64,000 nt of DNA, taken from assembly GCF_002161085.1 (NCBI RefSeq), contig NZ_NFLU01000001.1:62001-126000 (forward strand), in the 5' to 3' direction. The position numbers and the translations under genes are program-made. Within the stretch, counting starts at the first letter, position 1; every line of letters starts with the position of its first letter. Positions 1 to 8,701 of this stretch are shown in pieces. Source of the stretch: Flavonifractor sp. An112. Lineage in GTDB: Bacteria; Bacillota; Clostridia; Oscillospirales; Oscillospiraceae. The notes beneath the pieces were generated by a model, which saw nothing but the letters and a program-made list of their open reading frames with translations, searched no databases and had not been told where the DNA came from.

Positions 1-1554
1 CGTCATTCTGTATATCAACTATTTTATAAATTTGTACAGGCTCCCTATGGAATGAATGAAAACTCTATCTCATTGTTGGTATCGTATTTCATTGCATTCC
101 AAGAAAATCGATACTTCTATTATTATGGCATGGAAAGATTAATGCCAAAACATTGGAGCACAGATAAAGGGAAATTAAAGGTTCCTGAATTCAAGAAGAT
201 TATTATACAAAAGAATGCAAATGCAAACATAGACGTTGTAGCGGAATTATGTGATAAAATAATGAGTAATACGGATGTTTCTAATTGTGCTAATTTAAAA
301 AATAATCTTACTATTCTTGTGGCCCAAGAAGGCGAAACGGAGTCTAATCAGTACAAAATTGGCCAAGCTATTACATATTTGGATGCGGGAATACGGCTTG
401 AAAAGAATTTTACTGACCAGTTTGTAAAAGTTCAAAAACATATCGACATCCTGAAGAAACAATTTAGAATTATACCTCTTATCAAGATATTTGATTTGAT
501 ACCGGAGATTTCTGATCCTATCGAGGAAGGATTGGGGTATGTCTATACTGAAAAACAAAAAAATGATGTGCTTAAATGTCAAGCCGTGATAGATCAGATG
601 CTTACTAAATTTTATCTTCCTACGCTGAATGCTCTGGATTTTAAACTTGAGGAGCTCTCTGAGAATCAAAAGAGGTATAGACGTGCAGCAGAGATTCTAA
701 GAGAGCATAATTATGGTGACTATGCAGATGCCACAGAAAAGCGTTTGATCGAAATTGAAGAGTCTCTTCGAGCAAAGCAAAAATATGAAAGTTCCTTTGT
801 AGAATGTGAAAAAGATCTTACTCAGAGTAAGAATCTCTTCAAATTCGCAGATTGCGAAGAGATGGAAGCTAAATTGGATGGATGGGTTGAATTTTTTACT
901 AAAACTAATGAATTGCCAAACGATATTATTGCCCCCCTCAACACACGCATAAAGAACGCAAAATACGAGCTACGCCATAAGAAAGAAGAACTGTTGAATG
1001 AATATGTAACTGTAATTGATAATGCTTCTACAGCCAAAACTGTTATACAGCTTCGCCAGAGCACCTTAAAAATTTCAATGTTAATGCAAATGCAGCTTGG
1101 CTCAGATTCTGAACAAATGCTCCTTAAAGTGCAATCTGACATAGATGATGCAATTCATCAAATTGAGACACTGCCACATAATCTTGATAATTTGAATCAG
1201 TACATCGATTCGTTAAATCACATACAGCATAGGTGCTTGAATGCAATAAAACACGGAGCAAACACATTACAGACAGATTTAATTCAAAAACAAACTATTT
1301 GGGTAAAGCGATATGTTGAGGAAGCAGAACGTAGTTATAAGGGTATGTCAGCCATAGAGTGTCAAAATTGGCTTGATAAAACCGCATCTCATCCAACATA
1401 CCTCCAAGCATCCATTGTCGAGAGATTGATTAAGATAAGAGAACTTGTTGAATCACAATTACATAGCTGTCGAATTGAAGGGTTATTGACAATGTATGAC
1501 AAGTTATCAGAAAGTGAAAAACAAACATTTAAAAAACTACTTTTAACTCGTTGA
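1..1554 (+). CDS. C-terminal part of a large uncharacterised protein, cut by the window edge
   Basis: The reading frame is open from base 1 and has no ribosome site ahead of its first ATG at 52, so this is the tail of a larger protein (517 codons visible). The first visible stretch, QAPYGMNENSISLLVSYF, resembles the junction after the ATPase core in large P-loop defence proteins such as BrxC/PglY-type ATPases; that link is an impression, not a demonstrated match. The rest is strongly helical and charged, with probable coiled coil. The DNA is AT-rich compared with the rest of the window, as in transferred defence genes. A WYL-domain regulator follows 49 bp downstream, a pairing often seen in phage-defence loci. 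Function is unknown without the upstream half. Confidence 0.5.
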   Translation, partial: RHSVYQLFYKFVQAPYGMNENSISLLVSYFIAFQENRYFYYYGMERLMPKHWSTDKGKLKVPEFKKIIIQKNANANIDVVAELCDKIMSNTDVSNCANLKNNLTILVAQEGETESNQYKIGQAITYLDAGIRLEKNFTDQFVKVQKHIDILKKQFRIIPLIKIFDLIPEISDPIEEGLGYVYTEKQKNDVLKCQAVIDQMLTKFYLPTLNALDFKLEELSENQKRYRRAAEILREHNYGDYADATEKRLIEIEESLRAKQKYESSFVECEKDLTQSKNLFKFADCEEMEAKLDGWVEFFTKTNELPNDIIAPLNTRIKNAKYELRHKKEELLNEYVTVIDNASTAKTVIQLRQSTLKISMLMQMQLGSDSEQMLLKVQSDIDDAIHQIETLPHNLDNLNQYIDSLNHIQHRCLNAIKHGANTLQTDLIQKQTIWVKRYVEEAERSYKGMSAIECQNWLDKTASHPTYLQASIVERLIKIRELVESQLHSCRIEGLLTMYDKLSESEKQTFKKLLLTR

Positions 1555-1561
1555 TCGAAAA

Positions 1562-1593
1562 TTACCGGCCACAGCATATGCTGTGGCCGGTAA
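1562..1593. promoter_or_regulatory. 32-bp perfect palindrome ahead of the WYL regulator
   Basis: Each arm reads TTACCGGCCACAGCAT and the two arms are exactly complementary with no spacer. The right end runs into the ribosome site (AAGGAGG, 1592-1598) of the regulator starting at 1604. It could be a dimer operator for the WYL protein, a hairpin hiding the ribosome site, or a terminator of the upstream gene, although no T-tract follows it. Confidence 0.7.
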
Positions 1594-1603
1594 GGAGGAT
1601 GCT

Positions 1604-2587
1604 ATGGAGAACAGTGCAAAAATTAGAATATTATATCTGATGGAGATCCTCAATAGGTTTTCTGATGAGGATCATCCCTTGTCTACAAGTCAAATTATTC
1701 AAAAGCTTGAGGATCTATATGGAATAACAGTTCATCGTACTACTGTGCCGAAAGACATTTCTATTCTTCAATCATACGGTGTAGATATTATTATAATAAC
1801 ATCTACACAAACAAAGTATTATGTTGGAAAACGAAAATTTGAGGAGCCTGAGCTCAAGTTACTAATCGATGCTATTGAGGCATCAAAGTTTATTACAGCA
1901 GAAAAAAGTGAAGTCCTCATTTCTAAAATCAAGGAACTTACCAGCGAGTATAAAGCTCAGACACTTAAGCGGAATATGTATGTAACGAATCGTATCAAGC
2001 CCGAAAATGAGCAAATTTATTACATTGTAGATGCAATAAACGAAGCAATTAATCGATCGCAAAAAATATCTTTTCAGTATTACGAGTATACAGGTCTGAA
2101 GAAAAAAGTGCTAAGAAATAATGGAGAAGTATACAGTATTAGTCCCTATCATCTCGTTTGGAACGGAGATTTTTATTATGTTATAGGCTTTTCCAATAAA
2201 CACAGCAAAATTGTTTCTTTTCGAGTTGATAGAATTGCGACCACACCCAAAATATTAAATATAGTTGCTGATCCTGTTCCAAGCGATTTTGATTTAGCAA
2301 AATATACAAAAGAAGTTTTTTCAATGTATGACGGGAAGTCTGTTCTTGTTGACCTAAAGTGCGATAATTCCCTTATGAAAGTAATTATAGATCGCTTTGG
2401 TGAAGACGTGACTGTACTCGCATATGATATGACTTCATTTCGTTTAAAGATTGAAGTATCTGCCAGTCCTACTTTTTATGGTTGGATTTTTGGTTTCGGT
2501 GGAAAGGTGCAGATTCTTGGACCAAAGCAGATCAGAGATGAATACGCAATGATGGTTTCTTCGGCACAAGCCAACTTGGAGGAGTAA
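1604..2587 (+). CDS. WYL-domain transcriptional regulator
   Basis: This 327-residue protein has an N-terminal winged helix-turn-helix (about residues 1-65), a WYL domain (about 135-220, with the W-NGDFYYVIGF strand and the DRI segment) and a C-terminal WCX-like extension. Proteins of this layout (YafY, BrxR and CapW relatives) bind DNA as dimers and sense nucleic-acid or nucleotide ligands; several control phage-defence operons. The ATG at 1604 is preferred over an in-frame GTG at 1583 because AAGGAGG lies 5 bp upstream. A perfect 32-bp palindrome overlaps the ribosome site, which suggests autoregulation. The gene is AT-rich like the gene before it, so the two probably arrived together. Ligand and targets cannot be read from sequence. 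Confidence 0.88.
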   Translation: MENSAKIRILYLMEILNRFSDEDHPLSTSQIIQKLEDLYGITVHRTTVPKDISILQSYGVDIIIITSTQTKYYVGKRKFEEPELKLLIDAIEASKFITAEKSEVLISKIKELTSEYKAQTLKRNMYVTNRIKPENEQIYYIVDAINEAINRSQKISFQYYEYTGLKKKVLRNNGEVYSISPYHLVWNGDFYYVIGFSNKHSKIVSFRVDRIATTPKILNIVADPVPSDFDLAKYTKEVFSMYDGKSVLVDLKCDNSLMKVIIDRFGEDVTVLAYDMTSFRLKIEVSASPTFYGWIFGFGGKVQILGPKQIRDEYAMMVSSAQANLEE

Positions 2588-2796
2588 TGAGGACTATATT
2601 CGTACAGCCTGTGCTGTGAGAAACATTCCGGTAGGTAGGTGCAAAAAGGAAACCAGGATTTTGAACTGTGCAGTATTTTTCTACTTAGGTTTGGACAGCT
2701 GAGAGGCAATGAGACAACACATATGCAACATATTCTGCTGACAGGAGTTTCCAACAACTAATAGACTAATATGACACAGAGAAGAGGAAAAGTAAG

Positions 2797-3330
2797 ATGA
2801 AAGTCATCTGTTTTGGTGACTCCAACACCTACGGCTATGACCCCCGAGGCTATTTCGGCGGATGTTATGATGCGGATGGTCGATGGGTAGATATTCTGGC
2901 TACAGAAACCGGCTGGACAATCTACAATATGGGAGAGAATGGACGAGAGATCCCTCTTGCTGTTTTTGACTTCCCAGCTGATACAGACTTGCTGATCGTT
3001 ATGTTGGGTACTAACGATCTGCTCCAAAGCAGGAGTCCGGAGCAAACCATCGAGAGGCTGGAGCGATTTCTCTCTGGCATTTCCCTGGATCGAAGCAAGA
3101 TCTTGCTGATCGCACCGCCGCCGGTGACTCTGGGAGCATGGGTGCTCAGCCCGCAGGTTATTGATTACTCTCATACCTTCGTCCGACTCTGTCAGACCCT
3201 GGCGGAGCAGTTGGGCGTTCGCTTTGCCGACGCTGGAAAGTGGGACATCTCTCTGGCCTATGACGGCGTACACTTCACGGAGCAAGGGCACAAAGCCTTT
3301 GCCGCCAGACTTCTGGAGGAACTCAAATGA
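2797..3330 (+). CDS. SGNH/GDSL-family hydrolase
   Basis: This 177-residue cytoplasmic protein carries the SGNH blocks in order: GDSN with the nucleophile Ser9, an Asn in block II/III, GTND (71-74) and D156-GV-H159 near the C-terminus supplying the Asp-His pair. The family hydrolyses esters and acyl groups; the substrate cannot be inferred. There is no signal peptide. A purine-rich ribosome site lies about 8 bp before the ATG. The stop overlaps the ATG of the next gene (ATGA), so the two are translationally coupled. The 209 bp between the WYL gene and this one contain no gene that I can see. Confidence 0.85.
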   Translation: MKVICFGDSNTYGYDPRGYFGGCYDADGRWVDILATETGWTIYNMGENGREIPLAVFDFPADTDLLIVMLGTNDLLQSRSPEQTIERLERFLSGISLDRSKILLIAPPPVTLGAWVLSPQVIDYSHTFVRLCQTLAEQLGVRFADAGKWDISLAYDGVHFTEQGHKAFAARLLEELK

Positions 3331-3707
3331 AACGAATGATCCCCCTGTTGCTCTCTCTACTGCTGCTCACCGGATGCAGTGGGAACACCGCCGCCGGCTC
3401 CTACCAGCAGATTACCCAGGAAGAGGCTAAAGAGATGATGGATACCCAAGAGGTCATTGTCCTGGATGTGCGGGAACAGGACGAGTACGACAGCGGCCAT
3501 ATCCCCGGTGCCGTGCTGCTGCCGGTGGGTACTATCGATGAAACCACCGCCGCCGAGGTGATCCCTGAGAAGGACTCCACAGTGCTAGTCTACTGCCGCA
3601 GCGGAAACCGCAGCAAGACCGCCTCCTCTGCGCTGGCGGACTTAGGGTACACCAACATCTACGAATTCGGCGGCATCAACACCTGGCCCTATGAGACGGA
3701 GTCGTAA
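3327..3707 (+). CDS. Rhodanese-domain lipoprotein
   Basis: The 126-residue product begins with a lipoprotein signal peptide ending in LLTGC (lipidated Cys17), so it should be anchored outside the membrane. The rest is one rhodanese domain with the active-site loop CRSGNRS (Cys90) and the conserved LDVRE-DEYDSGHIPGA segment. Rhodaneses carry a persulfide on the loop cysteine and move sulfane sulfur; a surface-exposed single-domain form may act in thiol or sulfide handling. It overlaps the SGNH hydrolase by 4 bp and is followed 21 bp later by a Cys/His-tailed protein, so the three are probably one operon. Confidence 0.9.
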   Translation: MKRMIPLLLSLLLLTGCSGNTAAGSYQQITQEEAKEMMDTQEVIVLDVREQDEYDSGHIPGAVLLPVGTIDETTAAEVIPEKDSTVLVYCRSGNRSKTASSALADLGYTNIYEFGGINTWPYETES

Positions 3708-3728
3708 GAGCCGCATGAGGTATCAGCC

Positions 3729-4367
3729 ATGAAACAGATGACCTGGGATGATTATTACGGAGGCTTCTACGACTGGTCACCCAGCACCCAGAAGAACTAT
3801 ACCTACCGCCTGTCCGATTACGGGTCGGCGGGCGAGGTGTGGGAAGTGGCACAGGAACTGGCCTTTCAAGATGAAGCCTTTGCCACAAAGTTTCTGGAAA
3901 AGGCGCTGGCCGCCGGCGTCCGCTTTACGCCGGATCAGGTGCTGGAGATGATGGGTACGGTGGAGGAGTCTGTCCTGAGAAAAACTGCGGAGCGGACAGA
4001 TGTGCCCTTTGATCGAGAACAGCTGGAAGAGATCTACATGATGATCGACGACGCCTCCTTCCAGCGGATCTCCCGGCGGGCGAAGATCAACGTGTTCGAT
4101 GACGAGCCGGCTGCCTATGAACAGCCGGAGCAGGTCCAGTACATCCTCCCGAAAAAGAAAAAAGTGGGGCTCTTTACTGCGTTGGCCGCTTTCGCAGCGG
4201 GTTCCCCTCTGGCTGGCCAAGTCAGGAAGAAACACGACGGGCATTGTGACGGCGACTGCGCCAACTGCCCGCCCCACTACGGGTATCGCTATGGGCGATG
4301 GTACTACGGAAAAGGCCATCAATACGGCTGTGAATTCGGCGGCAACAAGGGAGACGGAAACCTGTAA
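3729..4367 (+). CDS. Hypothetical protein with Cys/His/Tyr-rich tail
   Basis: I do not recognise a family for this 212-residue protein. The first 130 residues are acidic and helical, opening with MTWDDYYGGFYDWS. A KKKK stretch is followed by a short hydrophobic segment (about residues 145-165), and the last 45 residues are rich in His, Cys, Gly and Tyr, including HCDGDCANCPPHYG, which could bind a metal. It is probably the last gene of the operon with the SGNH hydrolase and rhodanese, since a strong hairpin terminator lies 36 bp downstream. The start at 3729 has a weak GAGGT site. Confidence 0.6.
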   Translation: MKQMTWDDYYGGFYDWSPSTQKNYTYRLSDYGSAGEVWEVAQELAFQDEAFATKFLEKALAAGVRFTPDQVLEMMGTVEESVLRKTAERTDVPFDREQLEEIYMMIDDASFQRISRRAKINVFDDEPAAYEQPEQVQYILPKKKKVGLFTALAAFAAGSPLAGQVRKKHDGHCDGDCANCPPHYGYRYGRWYYGKGHQYGCEFGGNKGDGNL

Positions 4368-4402
4368 GGAGTATAAATCTACGTCGCCTATACAAAGAAT
4401 AC

Positions 4403-4426
4403 GGGACTGGCCGGTTGGCCAGTCCC
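4403..4426. terminator. Convergent intrinsic terminator
   Basis: A 10-bp GC-rich stem (GGGACTGGCC and its complement) with a GGTT loop lies between the plus-strand rhodanese operon and the minus-strand RdRp-like operon, with a T-rich run on the plus-strand side. Confidence 0.75.
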
Positions 4427-4431
4427 GCCGT

Positions 4432-5301
4432 TTATTTGGGCAGATAATCCGCTTTTACTCGATATCGGCTAATACCGAAACTATTGCTCCGCTCTATGAC
4501 CTCCCGGGGGAGTTGGTTCAGATACTTCCGGCCAAAGTTGGTATCGCCGAAGTAACAGTCAAAATTGGTCACAGGGAGTACTACCCAGTCGCCGTCCTCC
4601 GGGCGGTTGGCCAGGTAATAAGCCACCAGAGTAGGCAGGACATTGGAAGGCATTTTCTCAGGGCGAATCTGCTCAAGTCTCTTTGTTAGTTCCGACGGCA
4701 GTTCAGGTTCTGTGCGGCGCAGAGGACCCAATTCCAGGGCATCGGCAATCATATCATCAAAGCGGATCGTCCACGCACCTTCCGTAGAGGCGGAAAGAGC
4801 CTTGGTTTGGTATTGGAGCACCTTGATGCGCCACACTCGGTCAAACCGCTTGCTTAGCTCGCCGGCAGATTCCGCATAGTTTTTACGGATCAATTTCGGA
4901 TGCTCGGTGGCAAACCGCATAGCCTGATGGAAGTGGCGACTGAACCAGCCCCAGCTATCCTTGTCCACTAGTTTTGGAAACTGTTCGTGGAGTGACGCAA
5001 AATCGGTGCGGTGCTGCCAATCTTCTTTCAGCTTCCCGCCTCCCTCCGGAATGCTACACCAGGCGCACAGACCATCGTAAGCAAAACCGATTCGTTCTCT
5101 CGGATCACCTGACAACAGCGTACCATCCGAAGCGTGAAACAAAAAGCCCCGTGCCAGGATGGTTAAAATACGGTTCATGCCGCTGAAGTCTCGCAGGGCC
5201 TCGAAGGTAAACCGCCCCAGCCAGGTGGTGTCCTTTTTACCAGACGCCCGGTACTCTACCTGCTCCGTATAATCTAAAAATTCCTGCCATTCATTCAGCA
5301 T
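4432..5301 (-). CDS. Partner protein of the RdRp-like polymerase, no recognised family
   Basis: This is a 289-residue protein starting MLNEWQEFLDYTEQ. Its ATG at 5301 overlaps the stop of the polymerase gene by 11 bp and has a GGAGGTG site 4 bp upstream, so the two are translated together; a longer reading upstream in the same frame lies wholly inside the polymerase gene and is rejected. I recognise no domain. It is basic and aromatic, with Trp-rich stretches (DSWGWFSRHFHQ, DRVWRIKVLQYQ) and a C-terminal segment (DWVVLPVTNFDCYFGDTNFG) that may be a beta fold. It could be an accessory or effector factor for the polymerase; that is inferred only from the coupling. Confidence 0.75.
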   Translation of the reverse strand: MLNEWQEFLDYTEQVEYRASGKKDTTWLGRFTFEALRDFSGMNRILTILARGFLFHASDGTLLSGDPRERIGFAYDGLCAWCSIPEGGGKLKEDWQHRTDFASLHEQFPKLVDKDSWGWFSRHFHQAMRFATEHPKLIRKNYAESAGELSKRFDRVWRIKVLQYQTKALSASTEGAWTIRFDDMIADALELGPLRRTEPELPSELTKRLEQIRPEKMPSNVLPTLVAYYLANRPEDGDWVVLPVTNFDCYFGDTNFGRKYLNQLPREVIERSNSFGISRYRVKADYLPK

Positions 5302-8300
5302 GGGACACCTCCAGTATATTGGGCTCCAGCGCGTCCAGCAGCAGATCCCACAGCAGGTTCCGCTTGCCCAGGGCCTCCACGTAGCGTACAGCCATCTGTG
5401 GACGCACGATCTCATTCAGCAGTTCCCTGCACCGGATAGATACCGCCTCCCGGTAGTGTTGGGAATTGCGCTTGCTAAGATACGCCTCCATCAAATCGTT
5501 AAATACCGTTGAGTCCCCAGGACGGTGTAGCTGCCGTTTCTGCTGCTGCTCATTCTCCTGCAGAATATCACAAAGCAAATCGCTCAGAATACGGTATCCA
5601 CCGCTGCGGAAATCGGAAAACAGGTCAAACAGTGGTTCAAACTCCGGCAGCCAGGTGAGAAGGAACTGCATTCTCTGCTCTTCTGTCAGAAACTGCCACT
5701 TGGCATTATCCAACGCTGCCCAGATTTCCTCCACTCGTTCCGGAGGCAGCTTTCCAAGTTGGGCGTACAGTTCGTCCGTGTCCCAAAACTCCTCCTGCCC
5801 TCGGGCAAAGAGAATTCGTTCAATATCGCTCTTTCGTTTCTTTTCCTTAGGCTCCACCCGGCAGGCCCGGATGCGGGACAGGCAGGCTTCATAGTCAGTC
5901 AGCAGTGCGGAGACCCGCTCCAAAATCCCTTGGTCGAGATGCTCCTTCCAATCCGGCTCCTGGGCAAAGGTGAAAAGTTCGCTGCTCTTTGCCGGTTTGG
6001 ATTTGATGGCCGGCGTGTGCTTTCCCAACTGCAGGGCCAGATAGGGAAGCCGCTCCAGATTGGAGTCCACCGTATCCCAGTCGATTCTTTCAAAGAAGGC
6101 TTTCATACGCTGCTGGTGGGTGGGCTCATACCAAGCCCGACGTGTCTCCTCCGATTTCTCCACCAGATTTTTATACTGCAGGAAGGGGGTCCGCTCCACC
6201 CGCCGCTCCTTCAGGTACTCGTCCAGGTCCGGGCGGATTCCACTCTTAGCAGAATCAATCTCCAGCCCAGTCAGGATGGCCAGTACCTCTGTCTCCTCCC
6301 GGAAACGTCTGCGCTCCTCTGCGTCGGAGTTTTCATTGTAGGCAATGATGCTGCGATCCAGAGCGGCGTTGCAGATCTGTCCCACCCGGGAGGAGAAGGT
6401 GCCCCGTACCACCTCAAACCGAGCCTCCCAGTCGTCCGCGTTTCGAATTAGGGGCTCCGCTGAAGGGATCATCAGCAGCGGGATATTTGCTTCGTTGGAA
6501 AGTGCGTCATCCGCAGTGTGACGAGATGCCTCATAGTTCCGGCGGACACACTCATTCAGAATGGGGTCAGCGATGGTCTTGATCATATCCCCGTCATAGT
6601 CCGCACCGCCCAGCCGTTCCGCCGCCAGCATGGTGGAGTCCACCATAACAAGATCCGCCAGATGGTGAAAGAACATGTGACGATACTGCCTCTTCTCTTT
6701 TTTCGCATCGTAGAAAGAGAGTTGTAGTTCCTCGTTTCTGGCAATGTGCGGGTTGCGCAGCAGGGTACAGGTTTCTCCATGAGAATATGCCGCGCCAGGC
6801 GCATAGAAAGCACTGACAGCAAAACGGAAACTTTTTGTTATTTCGTAATATGCTTTGTCTCCTTTCTTCTTGGGCACCGATTCCAGCAGAAAACTAACGA
6901 AATCCAATAGATCCCCAGAGAGAAAGCGGTTGTCACCGGCCACAATCAGCCGGCCCAGAGCATAGTTTTTCAAAATCTGTTCTGCCCTGGCATCCAACTC
7001 CTGTTGATAGATGGGTTCGCCGATCATCCGAGGATTCTTGCGCAGAATTTCTCCCAGCAGGTGATCCCGATTTTTGCGGAAAGGCAGAATGCCCCAGCGG
7101 TTCATACGTTTCAGAAAGTACTCCTGCTGGAAGTCCCTATTGGCCCGGAAGTTGTAGTAGGCCACCTCAGTCTGTTTGGTGAGCCAATTCCGACCGTCCT
7201 CTTCCGGACTGTGATCCCAGCCATCGGGAAGATCTCTGGGGCGGAATTCATCCTCTCGGATTGAAATGGTATTCAAAAACTGATAGTTCAGTTCGGTGTG
7301 CGTTTCTGGTTTCACCTTGCTGACATTGGTGATGTACAGAGCGTGGCGGTAGCGCCGGAAGGCGTCCCAGTAGTCCTCCCAAGTCATCCCGCTGTCTTTC
7401 AGCCAGCCAAAGCCCTTGAACATACTCTTGGTGAGGATGATGTCCACATCCTTGATCTTATGTTCATGTCCCCAGATATCGGTGATGGTTTTCTGTCCGC
7501 AGAGATCCAGAATCCAGTGGAAGTTTACCTGATGCACCATTCCCTTGATATAGGGCAGGCGGATCTGAAAAGAGGTGTGGACAGTGCTGCCGCAAAATGC
7601 CCGGTCTACCACCTTTGCGTATCGTTTGGAAATGAGGCCCTCCCCGTCAAAACAGGTGATGGGTACATCCATCCGCCGCTCCACCCGGTGATACTTCCGG
7701 GTGCTGTCCTGCGTGCCGTCATCCTCCACGGTGATGACCGGGACATCCCTGGCTGTCACCACCGGATTGTCCACCACAATGACACGGTGGGGCTTATCGA
7801 TATTGATCCCGTCCAGCCGCACACCGCTGGAGAGCATCAGCCCATTGTAGGCGTAGAGTTTGCTGAGTTGACAGTCGCCGATGGTCATGTCCATCTGGAT
7901 GCGGCGGCGCACCTGGTAGTACACATCCTCCCGGAGAAAAGACAGTTTGCTCTGGCGGCTCATGCTGTTGGATCGCTCGAAGGCGAGATAGCGGCGCACC
8001 CCAGCTCCCAGATCTAAACACACACCCTCCGGGCGAAACATGTCCCGTGCCTTCTCCTGGCGGATCAACTGCCGTGGCAATGTACTGCTGCGGTCAAAGA
8101 TTCCGGAGAAGTCCATGTAGAAGATCACATCGGACAGGCCGTCAATGAGCCGGTCATCTGTGGGTTCGGAAAAGTCGTCTCCCTGCAGAACGCACATGAT
8201 CTGGAAGAACAGTGCGTTGCTGTCCTGCTCGTGAAGGGCGGAAAAGCACTTGCACTTTTCGGTCGCCGCCCGGTCAAGGGCAAAGTTCCACCGTCCGTTT

Positions 8301-8368
8301 TCCTGCGTGGCGTAACTCATCACCGCTCGGGCGGACAATTCAAAAACATGGTATTTGTTCTGGGGCAT
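5291..8368 (-). CDS. RdRp-like (RDR/QDE-1/YonO-type) two-barrel RNA polymerase
   Basis: The 1025-residue protein shows in order the blocks that mark cell-encoded RNA-dependent RNA polymerases: DGEGLIS (241-247), FQIRLPYIKG (267-276), a basic RNPHIARNEE segment (538-547), then GGADYDGD (587-594), whose three Asp residues match the Mg-binding DxDGD shared by eukaryotic RDRs, phage YonO and the beta' subunit of RNA polymerase. Further on, EIDSAKSG matches the downstream Lys-containing block. These proteins polymerise RNA on RNA or single-stranded DNA templates in RNA interference or phage transcription. The C-terminal 300 residues are helical and unassigned. The ATG at 8368 follows GGGAGGTGAG. 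It is co-transcribed with a 289-residue partner and sits beside a recombinase module, so it is probably mobile cargo. Enzymatic activity and template are unknown. Confidence 0.85.
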   Translation of the reverse strand: MPQNKYHVFELSARAVMSYATQENGRWNFALDRAATEKCKCFSALHEQDSNALFFQIMCVLQGDDFSEPTDDRLIDGLSDVIFYMDFSGIFDRSSTLPRQLIRQEKARDMFRPEGVCLDLGAGVRRYLAFERSNSMSRQSKLSFLREDVYYQVRRRIQMDMTIGDCQLSKLYAYNGLMLSSGVRLDGINIDKPHRVIVVDNPVVTARDVPVITVEDDGTQDSTRKYHRVERRMDVPITCFDGEGLISKRYAKVVDRAFCGSTVHTSFQIRLPYIKGMVHQVNFHWILDLCGQKTITDIWGHEHKIKDVDIILTKSMFKGFGWLKDSGMTWEDYWDAFRRYRHALYITNVSKVKPETHTELNYQFLNTISIREDEFRPRDLPDGWDHSPEEDGRNWLTKQTEVAYYNFRANRDFQQEYFLKRMNRWGILPFRKNRDHLLGEILRKNPRMIGEPIYQQELDARAEQILKNYALGRLIVAGDNRFLSGDLLDFVSFLLESVPKKKGDKAYYEITKSFRFAVSAFYAPGAAYSHGETCTLLRNPHIARNEELQLSFYDAKKEKRQYRHMFFHHLADLVMVDSTMLAAERLGGADYDGDMIKTIADPILNECVRRNYEASRHTADDALSNEANIPLLMIPSAEPLIRNADDWEARFEVVRGTFSSRVGQICNAALDRSIIAYNENSDAEERRRFREETEVLAILTGLEIDSAKSGIRPDLDEYLKERRVERTPFLQYKNLVEKSEETRRAWYEPTHQQRMKAFFERIDWDTVDSNLERLPYLALQLGKHTPAIKSKPAKSSELFTFAQEPDWKEHLDQGILERVSALLTDYEACLSRIRACRVEPKEKKRKSDIERILFARGQEEFWDTDELYAQLGKLPPERVEEIWAALDNAKWQFLTEEQRMQFLLTWLPEFEPLFDLFSDFRSGGYRILSDLLCDILQENEQQQKRQLHRPGDSTVFNDLMEAYLSKRNSQHYREAVSIRCRELLNEIVRPQMAVRYVEALGKRNLLWDLLLDALEPNILEVSHAE

Positions 8369-8433
8369 CTTCTCACCTCCCGGTTCCTTCTATTCTATCA
8401 CAGATCGAAGGCAAAAAACGCTATATAGACACT

Positions 8434-8466
8434 GCTCCCACAAATTTTGTGGGAGCGTTTTGTTTT
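8434..8466 (+). terminator. Terminator-like hairpin ahead of the excisionase gene
   Basis: An 11-bp perfect inverted repeat (GCTCCCACAAA and complement, one-base centre) followed by GTTTTGTTTT lies between the divergent polymerase and excisionase genes. For plus-strand transcripts it would act as a terminator or attenuator before the gene at 8492. Confidence 0.6.
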
Positions 8467-8491
8467 GGATAAAGAAGGAGGAAAAGAAGAA

Positions 8492-8701
8492 ATGAAAGTC
8501 TCAAACATTCGGTCCTATGCCGACCTGCCGCTGTTTCTCAATGCAAAACTGGTGGCGCAGGTGTTGGGCGTGTCCATCTCCACCGCCTACGAGGTGATGC
8601 ACGAACCCGGTTTCCCGACCCTGCGTGTGGGCAGCCGCATGGTGGTACCAAAAGAAAAGTTCATGCAGTGGGCGGAGGAACAGTCAGGAGGTGCGAAATG
8701 A
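8492..8701 (+). CDS. Excisionase-like helix-turn-helix protein
   Basis: This 69-residue protein is a MerR-type winged helix (HTH_17/Xis family): FLNAKLVAQVLGVSISTAYEVM is the DNA-reading helix region and LRVGSRMVVPKEKFMQWAEE the wing and C-terminal helix. Such proteins bend DNA for recombinase directionality or regulate element genes. AAGGAGG ends 10 bp before the ATG at 8492; an earlier in-frame start at 8447 has no such site and runs through a hairpin. Its stop overlaps the next ATG (ATGA). Confidence 0.85.
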   Translation: MKVSNIRSYADLPLFLNAKLVAQVLGVSISTAYEVMHEPGFPTLRVGSRMVVPKEKFMQWAEEQSGGAK

